A stretch of DNA of 64,000 bases from Deinococcus cellulosilyticus NBRC 106333 = KACC 11606 (GTDB taxonomy: Bacteria; Deinococcota; Deinococci; Deinococcales; Deinococcaceae): assembly GCF_007990775.1 (NCBI RefSeq), contig NZ_BJXB01000027.1, positions 15,462-79,461 on the forward strand, given 5' to 3'. Both the position numbers and the translations under genes were made by a program. The notes under the pieces were generated by a model. That model was not told where the DNA came from, did no database searches, and worked only from the letters and a program-made list of their open reading frames with translations. How positions within the stretch are numbered: position 1 is the first letter of the stretch; every line of letters starts with the position of its first letter. Shown one piece after another: positions 25,890 to 36,210 of the stretch.

Positions 25890-26401
25890 TAGAGCTTGCC
25901 CCTTATTCTGAGACTTCCCCTCACCTGAAAGCAGGCGTACGGGTCTATGCCCTCACCTGGGGTTATGACGAGAGAACTTCCCTGAAGTTCTTTCGGGAAT
26001 ACGCCCGCAAGGAGGGATTTCTGGGCGTGGTTGCTCTGGATGGAGGAGAGGTGGTGGGCATCGCCTTCGGGGTGAAAAGTGTTCCGGGCAACTGGTGGCA
26101 CGACATTGTCTCCAGGCACATCGGAGAGCACCACGCCGCCCTCAAGGACGCCTGGGTGCTGGTGGAAATTGCCATCCTGCCCAGCTACCGCAACCAGGGC
26201 ATCGGGCAGCAGATGATCGAGTACCTGGGTTCAAGGCAGCCTTACCCCAACCTCCTGCTGTCCACCCAGACCACCAACCAGGGGGCCAGAAGGCTGTATG
26301 AGCGTCTGGGCTGGTCCTATCTGCATGAGGGCATCCAGTTTTACAGCGACAATTACACCCGCTTTGTGATCATGCACCGTCCGAGGGAACTGAAACTGTA
26401 G
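25886..26401 (+). CDS. GNAT family acetyltransferase
   Basis: This 171-residue single-domain acetyltransferase has the CoA-binding segment VEIAILPSYRNQGIGQQMIE and a final STQTTNQGARRLYERLGW region. The GTG start overlaps the phosphoesterase stop (GTGA), giving translational coupling and one operon. The frame stays open further upstream, but that would extend into the upstream gene. Substrate unknown. Confidence 0.85.
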   Translation: MIELAPYSETSPHLKAGVRVYALTWGYDERTSLKFFREYARKEGFLGVVALDGGEVVGIAFGVKSVPGNWWHDIVSRHIGEHHAALKDAWVLVEIAILPSYRNQGIGQQMIEYLGSRQPYPNLLLSTQTTNQGARRLYERLGWSYLHEGIQFYSDNYTRFVIMHRPRELKL

Positions 26402-26402
26402 A

Positions 26403-26539
26403 GAGCGTTCAGCTCTCTGCAGGAGAGCATCAAACAGTGTCACGGGAGTCTGATGGTGTTTTGCCCCGGTAAAAATTCAGTCCAGGCTAGCAGAGACCTG
26501 GACTGAACAAAAAATGCTTTTGGCTGAGGGCTGACCGCT
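26403..26539. repeat. Short element with inverted GCTGA-type ends
   Basis: GAGCGTTCAGCTC near 26403 faces GGCTGAGGGCTGACCGCT at 26521-26539 in inverted sense. It lies between two convergent genes and encloses the terminator at 26471-26507. Confidence 0.5.
26471..26507 (-). terminator. Terminator of the EamA gene
   Basis: TTCAGTCCAGG (26476-26486) pairs with CCTGGACTGAA (26497-26507). On the minus strand the stem is followed by TTTTTA. Confidence 0.75.
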
Positions 26540-26541
26540 CC

Positions 26542-27447
26542 CTACTCCTGCACCGGAACAATTTCCTTGCGGTCTGGCAACTGCGAGAGCACCATCGCCA
26601 GCACAATCAGCGCCCCTCCTGAAATGCCCCTCAGGCCCAGCACCTCTCCGGCCCAGAAGAAAGCAAAGATGCTGGCTGTGACGGGTTCCAGTGCATAGAT
26701 GATCGCAGCTTCCACCGCCGTCACGAACTTCTGTCCGATCACCTGCAGCATGGTGGTCAGGGCCGTGGCTGCAAGACCCAGGTAGATCAGGGGCCACAGG
26801 GCTTCTGGCGGGACACTCAGGTAGGCTTTGAAGTTGGTGACCAGGCTGTCTTCCAGATGTCCCATGTGCTGGGTGGCTTCGATCCCTGCCCACAGCCAGC
26901 CAATCAGCACCACAGCCAGAATCTGAATGGCGGTGAGGGGCAGCACCTCATGCCTTTTGGCGGTGCGCTCCAGGTAGATGATGTACCCGGCATAGGTGAG
27001 GGCACAGCCCAGGGTCCACAGGTCCCCGATGGCCAGACTCCCCCCCTCCCAGGAAATCAGGCTGATGCCCAGGGCACAAAGCACCACTGATATCCAGACG
27101 CCAGGAGAAATCTTTCTGCCCGTCATCACAGCCAGACCGATGGGCACCAGAATGACATTCAGACCGGTGATGAACGCCGCCCGGTTTGCCCCAATGGTCT
27201 GGAGTCCAATGGCCTGCGTGATGTACCCTGCCCCCAGCCACGCACCGAGGATCATGCCATCCCGCCACAGTTTGGGGTTGGTCTTGCGCAGAAAAAGCAG
27301 CAGTGGCAGTATGGCGATGCTGAAACGCCAGGCAATGAAACTGGAGGTGGGCATGTGCTCGGTGGCGTCCTTGACCAGAGAAAAGGTGCTCCCCCAGAAA
27401 GCGGTCACCAGCAGCAGCAGCAGAATCCCGACGGTGTGCATCGACAT
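26542..27447 (-). CDS. EamA/DMT family transporter
   Basis: This 301-residue drug/metabolite superfamily exporter has about ten membrane helices in two EamA repeats (first TAFWGSTFSLVKDA, second IYLGLAATALTTMLQVIGQK, ending in ALEPVTASIFAFFWAGE). Such proteins export amino acids or metabolites. The start is the ATG seven bases after TAGGAT; a second in-frame ATG follows two codons later. It is transcribed away from ispF, with a repeat region between. Confidence 0.9.
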   Translation of the reverse strand: MSMHTVGILLLLLVTAFWGSTFSLVKDATEHMPTSSFIAWRFSIAILPLLLFLRKTNPKLWRDGMILGAWLGAGYITQAIGLQTIGANRAAFITGLNVILVPIGLAVMTGRKISPGVWISVVLCALGISLISWEGGSLAIGDLWTLGCALTYAGYIIYLERTAKRHEVLPLTAIQILAVVLIGWLWAGIEATQHMGHLEDSLVTNFKAYLSVPPEALWPLIYLGLAATALTTMLQVIGQKFVTAVEAAIIYALEPVTASIFAFFWAGEVLGLRGISGGALIVLAMVLSQLPDRKEIVPVQE

Positions 27448-27454
27448 GATGGGT

Positions 27455-27460
27455 ATCCTA
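27455..27460 (-). promoter_or_regulatory. TANNNT -10, leaderless EamA gene
   Basis: The minus strand reads TAGGAT, seven bases before the ATG at 27447. Confidence 0.5.
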
Positions 27461-27505
27461 ACAAGGGGGCGTCAGGGTTAGGCTATTTTGCGTATCCAGG
27501 ATACA

Positions 27506-27606
27506 AAGCAGAAGGCAAAAGGCAGAAGGCAAAAGGTGACTACAGATTGCCAATGCTTCAGCATTCTTGAAAAGCCTTCTGCTTTCAGCTTTCTGCCTTC
27601 AGCGGC
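27506..27606. repeat. AGCAGAAGGC-type element with inverted ends
   Basis: AAGCAGAAGGCAAAAGGCAG at the left faces CCTTCTGCTTTCAGCTTTCT at the right in inverted sense. It belongs to the same repeat style as 24931-24957 and sits just upstream of ispF. Confidence 0.55.
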
Positions 27607-27624
27607 GAAGCCCACCTTCTGCCA

Positions 27625-27630
27625 TAATGT
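27625..27630 (+). promoter_or_regulatory. TANNNT -10, leaderless ispF
   Basis: TAATGT ends five bases before the ATG at 27636. Confidence 0.5.
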
Positions 27631-27635
27631 TCACC

Positions 27636-28112
27636 ATGCTTTACCGCATTGGATATGGAGAAGATGCCCACCGTCTGGAGGCCGGACGCCCCCTCACGCT
27701 GGGCGGAGTGGTCATTCCCGACAGTCCGCTGGGCGCAGTGGCCCACAGCGATGGAGATGCCGTGTTGCACGCTGTTGCAGATGCCCTGCTCTCAGGGCTG
27801 GCCCTTGGGGACATTGGACAGTATTTTCCGGACACCGACCCTGCACACAAAAACATGGACAGCCGCATCATTTTGCAGCACACCCTGGACCTGATCCGCC
27901 AGAAAGGGTACGCCCCGGTCAATGTGGCCCTGGTGGTTACCCTGGACCGACCCAAACTGGGACCCCTGAGGGCAGAGATTTCCCGTTCCGTGGCGCAGCT
28001 TCTGGGCCTGCCTGAAACCGAGGTGGGGGTGTCCTTCAAGACCAGTGAAGGTCTGGCCCTGCAGCATGTGCAGACCCGCGTGACGGTGCTGCTGGAGCGC
28101 ATTCCATCATGA
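27636..28112 (+). CDS. ispF: 2-C-methyl-D-erythritol 2,4-cyclodiphosphate synthase
   Basis: This 158-residue enzyme forms the cyclodiphosphate of the MEP isoprenoid pathway. It has RIGYGEDAHRL (zinc ligands Asp and His), AHSDGDAVLHAVADALLSGL and the late FKTSEGL. The length matches the family. The ATG giving MLYRIGYG was chosen for the family N-terminus and the adjacent -10; an ATG three codons upstream is the alternative. The stop overlaps trmL by four bases, so the two are co-translated. Confidence 0.96.
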   Translation: MLYRIGYGEDAHRLEAGRPLTLGGVVIPDSPLGAVAHSDGDAVLHAVADALLSGLALGDIGQYFPDTDPAHKNMDSRIILQHTLDLIRQKGYAPVNVALVVTLDRPKLGPLRAEISRSVAQLLGLPETEVGVSFKTSEGLALQHVQTRVTVLLERIPS

Positions 28113-28564
28113 TTCATGTGGTGCTCTTTGAACCTGAAAATCCTGGCAATGTGGGGAACATCATGCGCACCTGTGCGGTGCTCGGGGTGAAACTGCACAT
28201 GATCCGCCCTTTCGGGTTCCGGTTGATTGACCCGCAGTACAAACGGGCGGTGATGGATTACACCCAGCATGTGGAGTGGCAGGACCATGCCGACTGGGAA
28301 ACCTTCAGGTCCACGGTTCCTGAGGGGGCCAGGCTTTATGCTTTCACCACCAAGACAGACCGGGTGTACACTCATGTGGAGTACCAGGACGGGGATCACC
28401 TGGTGTTTGGACCGGAATCCAGGGGTTTGCCAGAATGGATTCGCACCTCCATTGAACCCGTGACCATTCCCATGCCCGGTCAGGGCCGCAGCCTGAACCT
28501 GTCGGTTTCGGTGGGGATAGCGGCTTTTGAAGTTTTGAGGCAAATGAACAACAACTGGAAATAA
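28109..28564 (+). CDS. trmL: tRNA (cytidine(34)-2'-O)-methyltransferase, SPOUT family
   Basis: This 151-residue SPOUT enzyme methylates the wobble ribose of certain leucine tRNAs in its characterised relatives. The family signatures are FEPENPGNVGNIMRTC at the N-terminus, LVFGPESRGLP in the knot region and IPMPGQGRSLNLSVSVGIA at the C-terminus, which forms the knot. It overlaps ispF by four bases, an operon pairing of unrelated functions. Confidence 0.94.
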   Translation: MIHVVLFEPENPGNVGNIMRTCAVLGVKLHMIRPFGFRLIDPQYKRAVMDYTQHVEWQDHADWETFRSTVPEGARLYAFTTKTDRVYTHVEYQDGDHLVFGPESRGLPEWIRTSIEPVTIPMPGQGRSLNLSVSVGIAAFEVLRQMNNNWK

Positions 28565-28569
28565 AAAAA

Positions 28570-28590
28570 GCAACCTGGTTCTCAGGTTGC
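28570..28590. terminator. Bidirectional terminator between trmL and a lipoprotein gene
   Basis: GCAACCTG pairs with CAGGTTGC around GTTCT. The minus strand ends in a run of seven T and the plus strand in TTCTCTT, so it serves both convergent genes, better on the minus strand. Confidence 0.85.
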
Positions 28591-28607
28591 TTCTCTTGAA
28601 TTCTGGT

Positions 28608-29237
28608 TTATCGGAAGTTGCTCAGGGTCACAGTGTGGTCATCAACAATGGCGACAAGTCTACAGCCAGCCAGGGTGTTCTGGTCTGCCTCTACGAGTCC
28701 TTCGATGCTTGCGATGTTGTCTCCACCAGAAGTGACCGTGTCATAGAGATCGCGTCCAAAAGTAAAACTGATCTCCTTGGTGCTGTCCAGCGTGTATTCG
28801 AAGCCCCCAAGGAATGCAGTTTTTCCAGATGCAGCGCCCGTGACAGGGTCTGGGTTTTGCAAAGCTGTGGGACCCGTTTGTGCACTGGCATTGCGTACCA
28901 TGACTTTGACACCTTTGAGTTGAACATTAAAGGTGTTGGGTGGAGTCAGGCAGTCGGTGACCTGAACCTTCTTGATTTTAATGCTGGCAACAATGGTATC
29001 TGCTCCTGCGCTTCCCCCAAGAGGCAAAGAGTTTTTGTCAATGTCCTGGAATGCAGGTGCGACAAAGTTCAAATCTGCACCAACCGCCAGGATCTTCAGT
29101 GCATCAGATGCAATTGCAGCTTGATCCAGACCCATGGGGTTTTGATCCAGCACCTGAGGCTGAACCAGTGCCAGGGGATTGCAACCTGCAAGAAAGCCAG
29201 TCAGGGCAATGACGCCAAGCCATTTGGAGCTTTTCAT
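28608..29237 (-). CDS. Hypothetical lipoprotein, 209 aa
   Basis: This exported lipoprotein has a signal ending FLAGC and an AAGGAGG site before the chosen ATG; the longer upstream frame has no signal at its start. The mature part is beta-rich with three further cysteines (TDCLTPP, LAGCRL region) and no recognised domain. It follows the SDR gene on the same strand after a 67-base gap and may be separately transcribed. Function unknown. Confidence 0.8.
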   Translation of the reverse strand: MKSSKWLGVIALTGFLAGCNPLALVQPQVLDQNPMGLDQAAIASDALKILAVGADLNFVAPAFQDIDKNSLPLGGSAGADTIVASIKIKKVQVTDCLTPPNTFNVQLKGVKVMVRNASAQTGPTALQNPDPVTGAASGKTAFLGGFEYTLDSTKEISFTFGRDLYDTVTSGGDNIASIEGLVEADQNTLAGCRLVAIVDDHTVTLSNFR

Positions 29238-29304
29238 ACTTTCCTCCTTAGGACAAGTCCACTTTAGCAGTTTCTTCTGTCCTCGGCGTGAAATTCCAGA
29301 CCGA

Positions 29305-30024
29305 TCACAGGTTCCAGCCTCCCGAGACTTCCAGCACCTGTCCAGTGATGTATTCAGGGCCATCCACAAAATTCCAGACGGCAAAGACCAGTTCTTCCAG
29401 TTTGCCATCTCTGCCTGCAGGAACCTCTGAGAGGGGCTTGGTGACACTGGTTTCCATGATGCCCGGGCTCACCACATTGACCGTGATGCCATGTTTGATT
29501 TCTGTTTTCGCAAGGCTCTTGCTGAGGATGATCACGCCTGTCTTGGCAATGGCATAGGCGGTGTTCCCGGGTCGGGCCAGCACATTTTCGGCCCCCGCGT
29601 ATCCCAGGTTGATGATCCGGCCATGTTTTTGCTCCCGCATGAGGGGAATGGCGGCACGGCAGGTGTAGAAGGTGCTGTTCAGGTTGCTGTCCAGCATGTC
29701 ATGCCAGTCTTCCAGGGTGTTTTCCAGCACGGGCTTGAACACATAATTGCCCACGTTGTTGACCAGAACACTGAGGTTCCCAAGCTGCCTGTGTGCCTCC
29801 AGAACAAGCGTTTCGGCTTCTTCCGGTCTGGTGAGGTCCGCTTGCAGGGTGACACACTGCACCCCCAGAGCGCGGATTTCTGCTGCGGTTTTTTCGGCTT
29901 TCTCTTTGCTGCTCATGTAATGGATGGCAACATCGAAGCCTTCCTGAGCGAGCTTCATGGCAATGGCCTTCCCGATGCCCCCTGAGCTTCCCGTGACCAG
30001 AGCCCCCTGATTTCTGCGTTTCAT
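29305..30024 (-). CDS. SDR family oxidoreductase
   Basis: This 239-residue Rossmann-fold reductase has the cofactor motif TGSSGGIG, the NNVG structural motif and the active-site YAIAK. It resembles FabG/3-oxoacyl-ACP reductases. The segment before the catalytic Tyr reads NLGYAGAENVLARPGNTAY and has no serine, although SDRs normally carry one 13 residues before the Tyr; here that position is glycine. The start overlaps the NUDIX stop by four bases. Confidence 0.87.
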   Translation of the reverse strand: MKRRNQGALVTGSSGGIGKAIAMKLAQEGFDVAIHYMSSKEKAEKTAAEIRALGVQCVTLQADLTRPEEAETLVLEAHRQLGNLSVLVNNVGNYVFKPVLENTLEDWHDMLDSNLNSTFYTCRAAIPLMREQKHGRIINLGYAGAENVLARPGNTAYAIAKTGVIILSKSLAKTEIKHGITVNVVSPGIMETSVTKPLSEVPAGRDGKLEELVFAVWNFVDGPEYITGQVLEVSGGWNL

Positions 30025-30425
30025 GCTTTCCCCTCCACCTGATCGATCAATGTGCGGGTGAAGCTGTTGAGGGCATAAGTTCTGGCTTCCTCCAGGGTCA
30101 CCCACCTGTGTTGCAGGATTTCCTCGTTGTACTGCAGGTCCTGCTGTTCTGTGCGGGCAAAATAATCCAGCAGGATCATGTGGCTCTTGCTGTGGAATTC
30201 AGGGCTCAGCACGGCTTCTTGCACCTGCACGAAACGCAGGTCGGAAAGTTCAAGGCCAACCTCCTCCTGGAACTCCCGCTTCAGGGCCGTCTCTGCGGTT
30301 TCGCCCCATTCCACTTTGCCGCCGGGAACCCCCCACAGGCCGCGCCATTTGGTGGTCTGAACAATCAAATATCTGCCAGTGGGACCCTGAACCAGCGCTC
30401 CCACGCACACCACAGGTCGATTCAT
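30021..30425 (-). CDS. NUDIX hydrolase
   Basis: This 134-residue protein has an intact Nudix box (GGKVEWGETAETALKREF then QEEVGLEL) and would cleave a nucleoside diphosphate linked to another moiety. The N-terminal PVVCVGALVQGPTGRYLIVQ strand is typical. The ATG has a GAGGGGA site. It is translationally coupled to the SDR gene. Substrate cannot be told. Confidence 0.9.
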   Translation of the reverse strand: MNRPVVCVGALVQGPTGRYLIVQTTKWRGLWGVPGGKVEWGETAETALKREFQEEVGLELSDLRFVQVQEAVLSPEFHSKSHMILLDYFARTEQQDLQYNEEILQHRWVTLEEARTYALNSFTRTLIDQVEGKA

Positions 30426-30442
30426 GTTTTCCCCTCATGAGG

Positions 30443-31267
30443 TCAGGAATTTTTCAGGAACTGCAAGGTGATCCTTTCGCGGTACACCTGCAGCAGCAGC
30501 AGGAGAGCTGCCTGCACGTACAGAGCATACACGTACCACAGGGGCTGCCCGAGTGCAATAAAAACGCCTGCCACCAGAAATTGTGTGGCAAGGCCCATGT
30601 TCATGCTGAAGTCCAGCAGTCGGGGCGTGTGATAGATCAATTCAGCGTCTTTGAGCTGATCGGGCCGTGCTTTGCGGGTGATGGCTTTGAAACGGCCATC
30701 GTTCCAGGCACGGATCAGGCGGTCCTGAGGTCCAAAGACCACATTGTAGAAGCCCCGCATCAGGCCCAGAATCACCGGGTTGTCGCCCTTTTGCTCGGGG
30801 GCAGCCCGGAAGGTGTTTCCTCTGGACCGCTGGTGTGCCGCCTCCCACTGGAAATCGGTGGTGCCAATCAGGGCCAGCAGTACCCAACCCAGAAAAGCCT
30901 GAAACCACTCGCCGGATTGTGCGCCAATCGCCACAAACAGGGCGGTGTTCACCACAAAATCCATGTTGGTGTCCAGGTAACGCCCGGTTTCGCTGGTTTG
31001 CCCAGTGGCACGGGCCAGTTGACCATCCGCCCCATCCAGCACCGATTTGACCTGCATCAGGAGTGCAGGCCACCACGTCTGGCCCTGCGGGATCAGGCTG
31101 ACCGCATGGAGGCCCAGCACAGTGTGAAACATCACCACCATCTCGGGTGTGACCCGCGTTTTCGAGAGCGGAACCACGATCAGGTGGGCCAGTGGCCGGT
31201 AAATGAATTTGCTGGTCCACTCAAACCTCGGGCGGGGTTTGACGCTCTTCTGGTACAGGCTGTCCAC
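30443..31267 (-). CDS. CDP-alcohol phosphatidyltransferase family protein
   Basis: This 274-residue membrane enzyme of lipid synthesis has the full family motif DGADGQLARATG, then GRYLDTNMD about eight residues later. Several membrane helices follow. It would transfer a phosphatidyl or other phosphoryl group from a CDP-alcohol to an acceptor. The N-terminal 60 residues (PRPRFEWTSKFIYRPLAHLI) are soluble and basic. The start is a GTG six bases after TACATT. The NUDIX and SDR genes follow after 17 bases, probably in one operon. Confidence 0.85.
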   Translation of the reverse strand: MDSLYQKSVKPRPRFEWTSKFIYRPLAHLIVVPLSKTRVTPEMVVMFHTVLGLHAVSLIPQGQTWWPALLMQVKSVLDGADGQLARATGQTSETGRYLDTNMDFVVNTALFVAIGAQSGEWFQAFLGWVLLALIGTTDFQWEAAHQRSRGNTFRAAPEQKGDNPVILGLMRGFYNVVFGPQDRLIRAWNDGRFKAITRKARPDQLKDAELIYHTPRLLDFSMNMGLATQFLVAGVFIALGQPLWYVYALYVQAALLLLLQVYRERITLQFLKNS

Positions 31268-31273
31268 GGTTTC

Positions 31274-31279
31274 AATGTA
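31274..31279 (-). promoter_or_regulatory. TANNNT -10, leaderless CDP-alcohol transferase gene
   Basis: The minus strand reads TACATT, six bases before the GTG at 31267. Confidence 0.5.
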
Positions 31280-31390
31280 ACAGTTTGGGCTTTGGGAATT
31301 TATGGTGTGCCTCGCAATTGTGAGCGGAATGTCAGGTCCTGCACACCTGAATTAGGCCAAAACACCCACTCTTTTGTTTGGTTTATGACG

Positions 31391-31396
31391 TAAAAT
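31391..31396 (+). promoter_or_regulatory. TANNNT -10, leaderless uvrB
   Basis: TAAAAT ends seven bases before ATG 31404. The alternative ATG at 31395 lies inside the -10 and is therefore unlikely to be used. Confidence 0.6.
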
Positions 31397-31403
31397 GAAG
31401 GTT

Positions 31404-33419
<2,016 letters not shown>

Positions 33420-33436
33420 AAGCTGCACGTCAAAGG

Positions 33437-33467
33437 GACCCTGGACATCCTCCAGGGTCTGCTTTTT
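33437..33467 (+). terminator. Terminator of uvrB
   Basis: GACCCTGG (33437-33444) pairs with CCAGGGTC (33452-33459), followed by TGCTTTTT. Confidence 0.85.
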
Positions 33468-33513
33468 GAGGAATCCTGTAGGCCACAATACACGTGACAT
33501 GCAGGGTTTTTTC

Positions 33514-33519
33514 TACTGT
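33514..33519 (+). promoter_or_regulatory. TANNNT -10, leaderless membrane-protein gene
   Basis: TACTGT ends six bases before the ATG at 33526. Confidence 0.5.
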
Positions 33520-33525
33520 TGAATC

Positions 33526-34551
33526 ATGCAACAGGCTGCCAGAGATGTGACCCGCCCGAAACCCGAACGCAAGGACATCCAGGCCCTCTGGGGGGGCATC
33601 CTGTTCAGTGCCCTGTTCACCTTGCTGGTGTGGGTGCTGGATTTCCGTCTGGAGCCTCTCAGGCAGACTTTTCTTCCCGATCAGGGGGCATCCTGGTATT
33701 TCTGGAAGCTGCCGAACCCCACCTTCTGGACTCAATTCAGTGCGTGGTTCCTGTACCTGGCTCACCAGATTCTCATCTGGGGTCTGATCTATTACGCCCA
33801 GACCCGCGTGAAGAAATACACGGCTGGACTGCACCCGGTCAATGTGTGGGCCCTGGGTGTGAATGCGGTGTTTGTGCTTCTGCACCTGCTGCAGACCCAC
33901 CTGTTCTATGACGGTCTGGCCCAGGATGTCAGCATCTACAGCTCCCAGGGCTCGGTGATTGTGCTGCTGGTGCTGGTCCTGATCATGGAGAACAAACGCC
34001 GGGGCATGTTTTTTGGCAAGAAAGCCCCCATCAAAGCCACCATTGTGGACGCCGTGCGCAAATACCACGGCTACTTCTTCTCCTGGGCTGTGGTTTACAC
34101 CTTCTGGTACCACCCGATGGAAACCACCTCAGGCCACCTGCTGGGCACCTTCTACACCCTGATGCTGATGCTGCAGGGCAGCCTCTTTCTGACCCGCATC
34201 CATGTGAACCGCTACTGGACGCTGGTGCAGGAATTGCTGGTGGTCATCCACGGCAGCATCGTGGCCCTGTCCAACACCAACGGTCTGTGGCCGATGTTCG
34301 CGTTTGGCTTCCTGGGCATTTTCATCGTCACCCAGATGCACGGTCTGGGCTGGAGCAGGCTCACCCGCTGGATCATCACTGCCCTGTTCTCTGGCTGGGT
34401 GATCTACGTTTACAGCGGCAGAGGCTGGGACAAACTCAATGAGATCGTGCGCATTCCGGTGATCGATTACGTGCTGGTCTTTGTGCTGGCCGGACTGGTG
34501 TGGCTCCTGATCTGGATTGGAAAGGGCATCCGCAGATTTCAAAGAAGCTGA
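33526..34551 (+). CDS. Hypothetical polytopic membrane protein
   Basis: This 341-residue protein is not a family I can name. About eight to nine membrane helices are visible, rich in Trp and Tyr (ALFTLLVWVLDF, YLAHQILIWGLIYYA, YFFSWAVVYTFWYH, and a C-terminal VLVFVLAGLVWLLIWIGKGI). A conserved-looking HGSIVALSNTNGLW and TQMHGLGWSRL lie in the second half, resembling fatty-acid-hydroxylase or TLC-type membrane enzymes only weakly. A leaderless promoter and its own terminator suggest a single-gene transcript between uvrB and the second GH1 gene. Confidence 0.75.
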   Translation: MQQAARDVTRPKPERKDIQALWGGILFSALFTLLVWVLDFRLEPLRQTFLPDQGASWYFWKLPNPTFWTQFSAWFLYLAHQILIWGLIYYAQTRVKKYTAGLHPVNVWALGVNAVFVLLHLLQTHLFYDGLAQDVSIYSSQGSVIVLLVLVLIMENKRRGMFFGKKAPIKATIVDAVRKYHGYFFSWAVVYTFWYHPMETTSGHLLGTFYTLMLMLQGSLFLTRIHVNRYWTLVQELLVVIHGSIVALSNTNGLWPMFAFGFLGIFIVTQMHGLGWSRLTRWIITALFSGWVIYVYSGRGWDKLNEIVRIPVIDYVLVFVLAGLVWLLIWIGKGIRRFQRS

Positions 34552-34567
34552 AACTGGCAGATTGCAG

Positions 34568-34597
34568 GCCCAGGATGGTGTTCCCGGGCTTCTTTTT
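34568..34597 (+). terminator. Terminator of the membrane-protein gene
   Basis: GCCCAGG pairs with CCCGGGC (one mismatch) and is followed by TTCTTTTTT. Confidence 0.65.
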
Positions 34598-34671
34598 TGC
34601 CTGCCCGGACTCCTTTATACTGATGACACCTGACCTGAATCCACGCAATCACGCAACCACAGGAGGTCAAC

Positions 34672-36027
34672 ATGTCGTCACAGTTTCCACAAGATTTCGT
34701 CTGGGGAACCGCCACTGCGGCATATCAGATTGAAGGGGCCGTGCGCCTCGACGGACGGGGAGCCAGCGTCTGGGACATCTTCTCCCACACCCCTGGCAAG
34801 ATCAAAGATGGCAGTCATGGAGACAGGGCCTGCGACCATTACCACCGCTTTCCCGAAGACCTCGCCCTGATGCAGGACCTCGGGGTGAATGCCTACCGCT
34901 TCTCGGTGAGCTGGCCCCGCATTCAACCGGAAGGCAAAGGCCGTGCCAACAAAAAAGGCCTGGGCTTCTATGACCGCCTGATCGACCAGTTGCTGGAGAT
35001 GCGCATCGATCCTTACGTGACGCTCTTCCACTGGGACCTGCCGCAGGCCCTCGAAGACCAGGGAGGATGGCTCAACCGGGACACCGCCTACCGTTTCGCA
35101 GAGTACGCCCACATCCTGGCAGATGCCTTCCAGGACCGGGTGAAAGCCTGGATCACCCTCAATGAACCCTTCGTGGTCCTGACCCTGGGTTATGCCCTCG
35201 GGCAGCACGCCCCGGGCCGCACCCTGATGCTGGACGCCATGCCTGTGGCCCACCACCAGCTTCTGGGGCATGGGCTTGCGGTGCAGGCCATCCGGGAGAC
35301 CAGCAGCAGTCCAGTGGGCATCACCAACAACCTCGCCCCCGTGATTCCTGCAGGAGACAGCGATGAAGACCTGCAGGCCGCCTCCAGAATGGATGACCTG
35401 CACAACCGCCTTTTCGTGGACCCCATTCTGCTCGGTGAGTACCCCAGAAGCCTCCTCGCAATGCTGGGAGAGCAGGCCGAGACCTTCATCCGGACAGAAG
35501 ACCTCCCAATCATCGGTTCAAAAATCGACTTTCTGGGGGTCAATTATTATTACCCCGACCATGTGCGGGCCAGCAGCACCAGCCCACTGGGCATGGAGAT
35601 GGTGCCCATGCTGGATTACAAACAGACGGGTTTCGGGTGGCCCATCGTCCCGGAAGGCCTGACGCAACTGCTGCTGGACCTGCAGGAACGCTACAGCGAA
35701 AAACTCCCTCCCATCTTCATCACCGAAAACGGCTGCTCCTATCCAGACATCCCCGATCCAGCAGGCAAGATCAACGACAGCAAACGCATCGACTTTCTGG
35801 AACAGCATTTCGAAGCCCTCGCAAAAGCCATCGACAGAGGGGTGGATGTGCGCGGGTACTTCTGCTGGAGCTTGCTCGACAATTTCGAATGGGCTGAAGG
35901 CTACACCCAGCGTTTCGGACTGGTGCATGTGGACTTTGAGACCTTCAAACGCACCCCCAAAGCCTCCTACTACTGGCTTCAGGGATACCTGAGAAGTGGT
36001 AAATGGCGCAAGGAGGGAGCGGTGTAG
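34672..36027 (+). CDS. GH1 beta-glucosidase (2)
   Basis: This second cytoplasmic GH1 enzyme has 451 residues and no signal peptide. The acid/base is E165 in TLNEPF and the nucleophile E352 in ITENGC. The N-terminal FVWGTATAAYQIEGA and the C-terminal SLLDNFEWAEGY are intact. It is clearly a paralog of the gene at 5297-6646 but diverges near the aglycone-binding region, so the two may prefer different oligosaccharides. A CAGGAGG site precedes the ATG. It is alone in its transcript, with a MITE-like repeat after it. Confidence 0.95.
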   Translation: MSSQFPQDFVWGTATAAYQIEGAVRLDGRGASVWDIFSHTPGKIKDGSHGDRACDHYHRFPEDLALMQDLGVNAYRFSVSWPRIQPEGKGRANKKGLGFYDRLIDQLLEMRIDPYVTLFHWDLPQALEDQGGWLNRDTAYRFAEYAHILADAFQDRVKAWITLNEPFVVLTLGYALGQHAPGRTLMLDAMPVAHHQLLGHGLAVQAIRETSSSPVGITNNLAPVIPAGDSDEDLQAASRMDDLHNRLFVDPILLGEYPRSLLAMLGEQAETFIRTEDLPIIGSKIDFLGVNYYYPDHVRASSTSPLGMEMVPMLDYKQTGFGWPIVPEGLTQLLLDLQERYSEKLPPIFITENGCSYPDIPDPAGKINDSKRIDFLEQHFEALAKAIDRGVDVRGYFCWSLLDNFEWAEGYTQRFGLVHVDFETFKRTPKASYYWLQGYLRSGKWRKEGAV

Positions 36028-36028
36028 A

Positions 36029-36210
36029 AGCATTCAGCGTTCAGCCATCAGCCGTCAGCAAGAGCGAAGGACCCCAGAAATCTTGATCAGACAGCAAACA
36101 GAAGGAGCATGTGCTCCTTCTGTGAAAAAGATCATTCAGGTGCTGGACCAAAGATTTCGTCGGACTGGATGCAACATTTCGGAATGCTGACCGCTGAAAG
36201 CTGAACGCTA
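36029..36210. repeat. MITE-like element with inverted GCTGA-rich ends (182 bp)
   Basis: The left end AGCATTCAGCGTTCAGCC faces GCTGACCGCTGAAAGCTGA at the right in inverted sense. The element begins one base after the GH1 stop and reaches the GH16 stop region. It encloses a strong hairpin (36098-36123). The length equals that of the element at 22366-22547. Confidence 0.65.
36098..36123. terminator. Stem-loop inside the repeat, likely acting as terminator
   Basis: ACAGAAGGAGCA pairs exactly with TGCTCCTTCTGT around TG. It lies between two convergent glycosidase genes, but no long T run follows, so termination is inferred. Confidence 0.55.
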
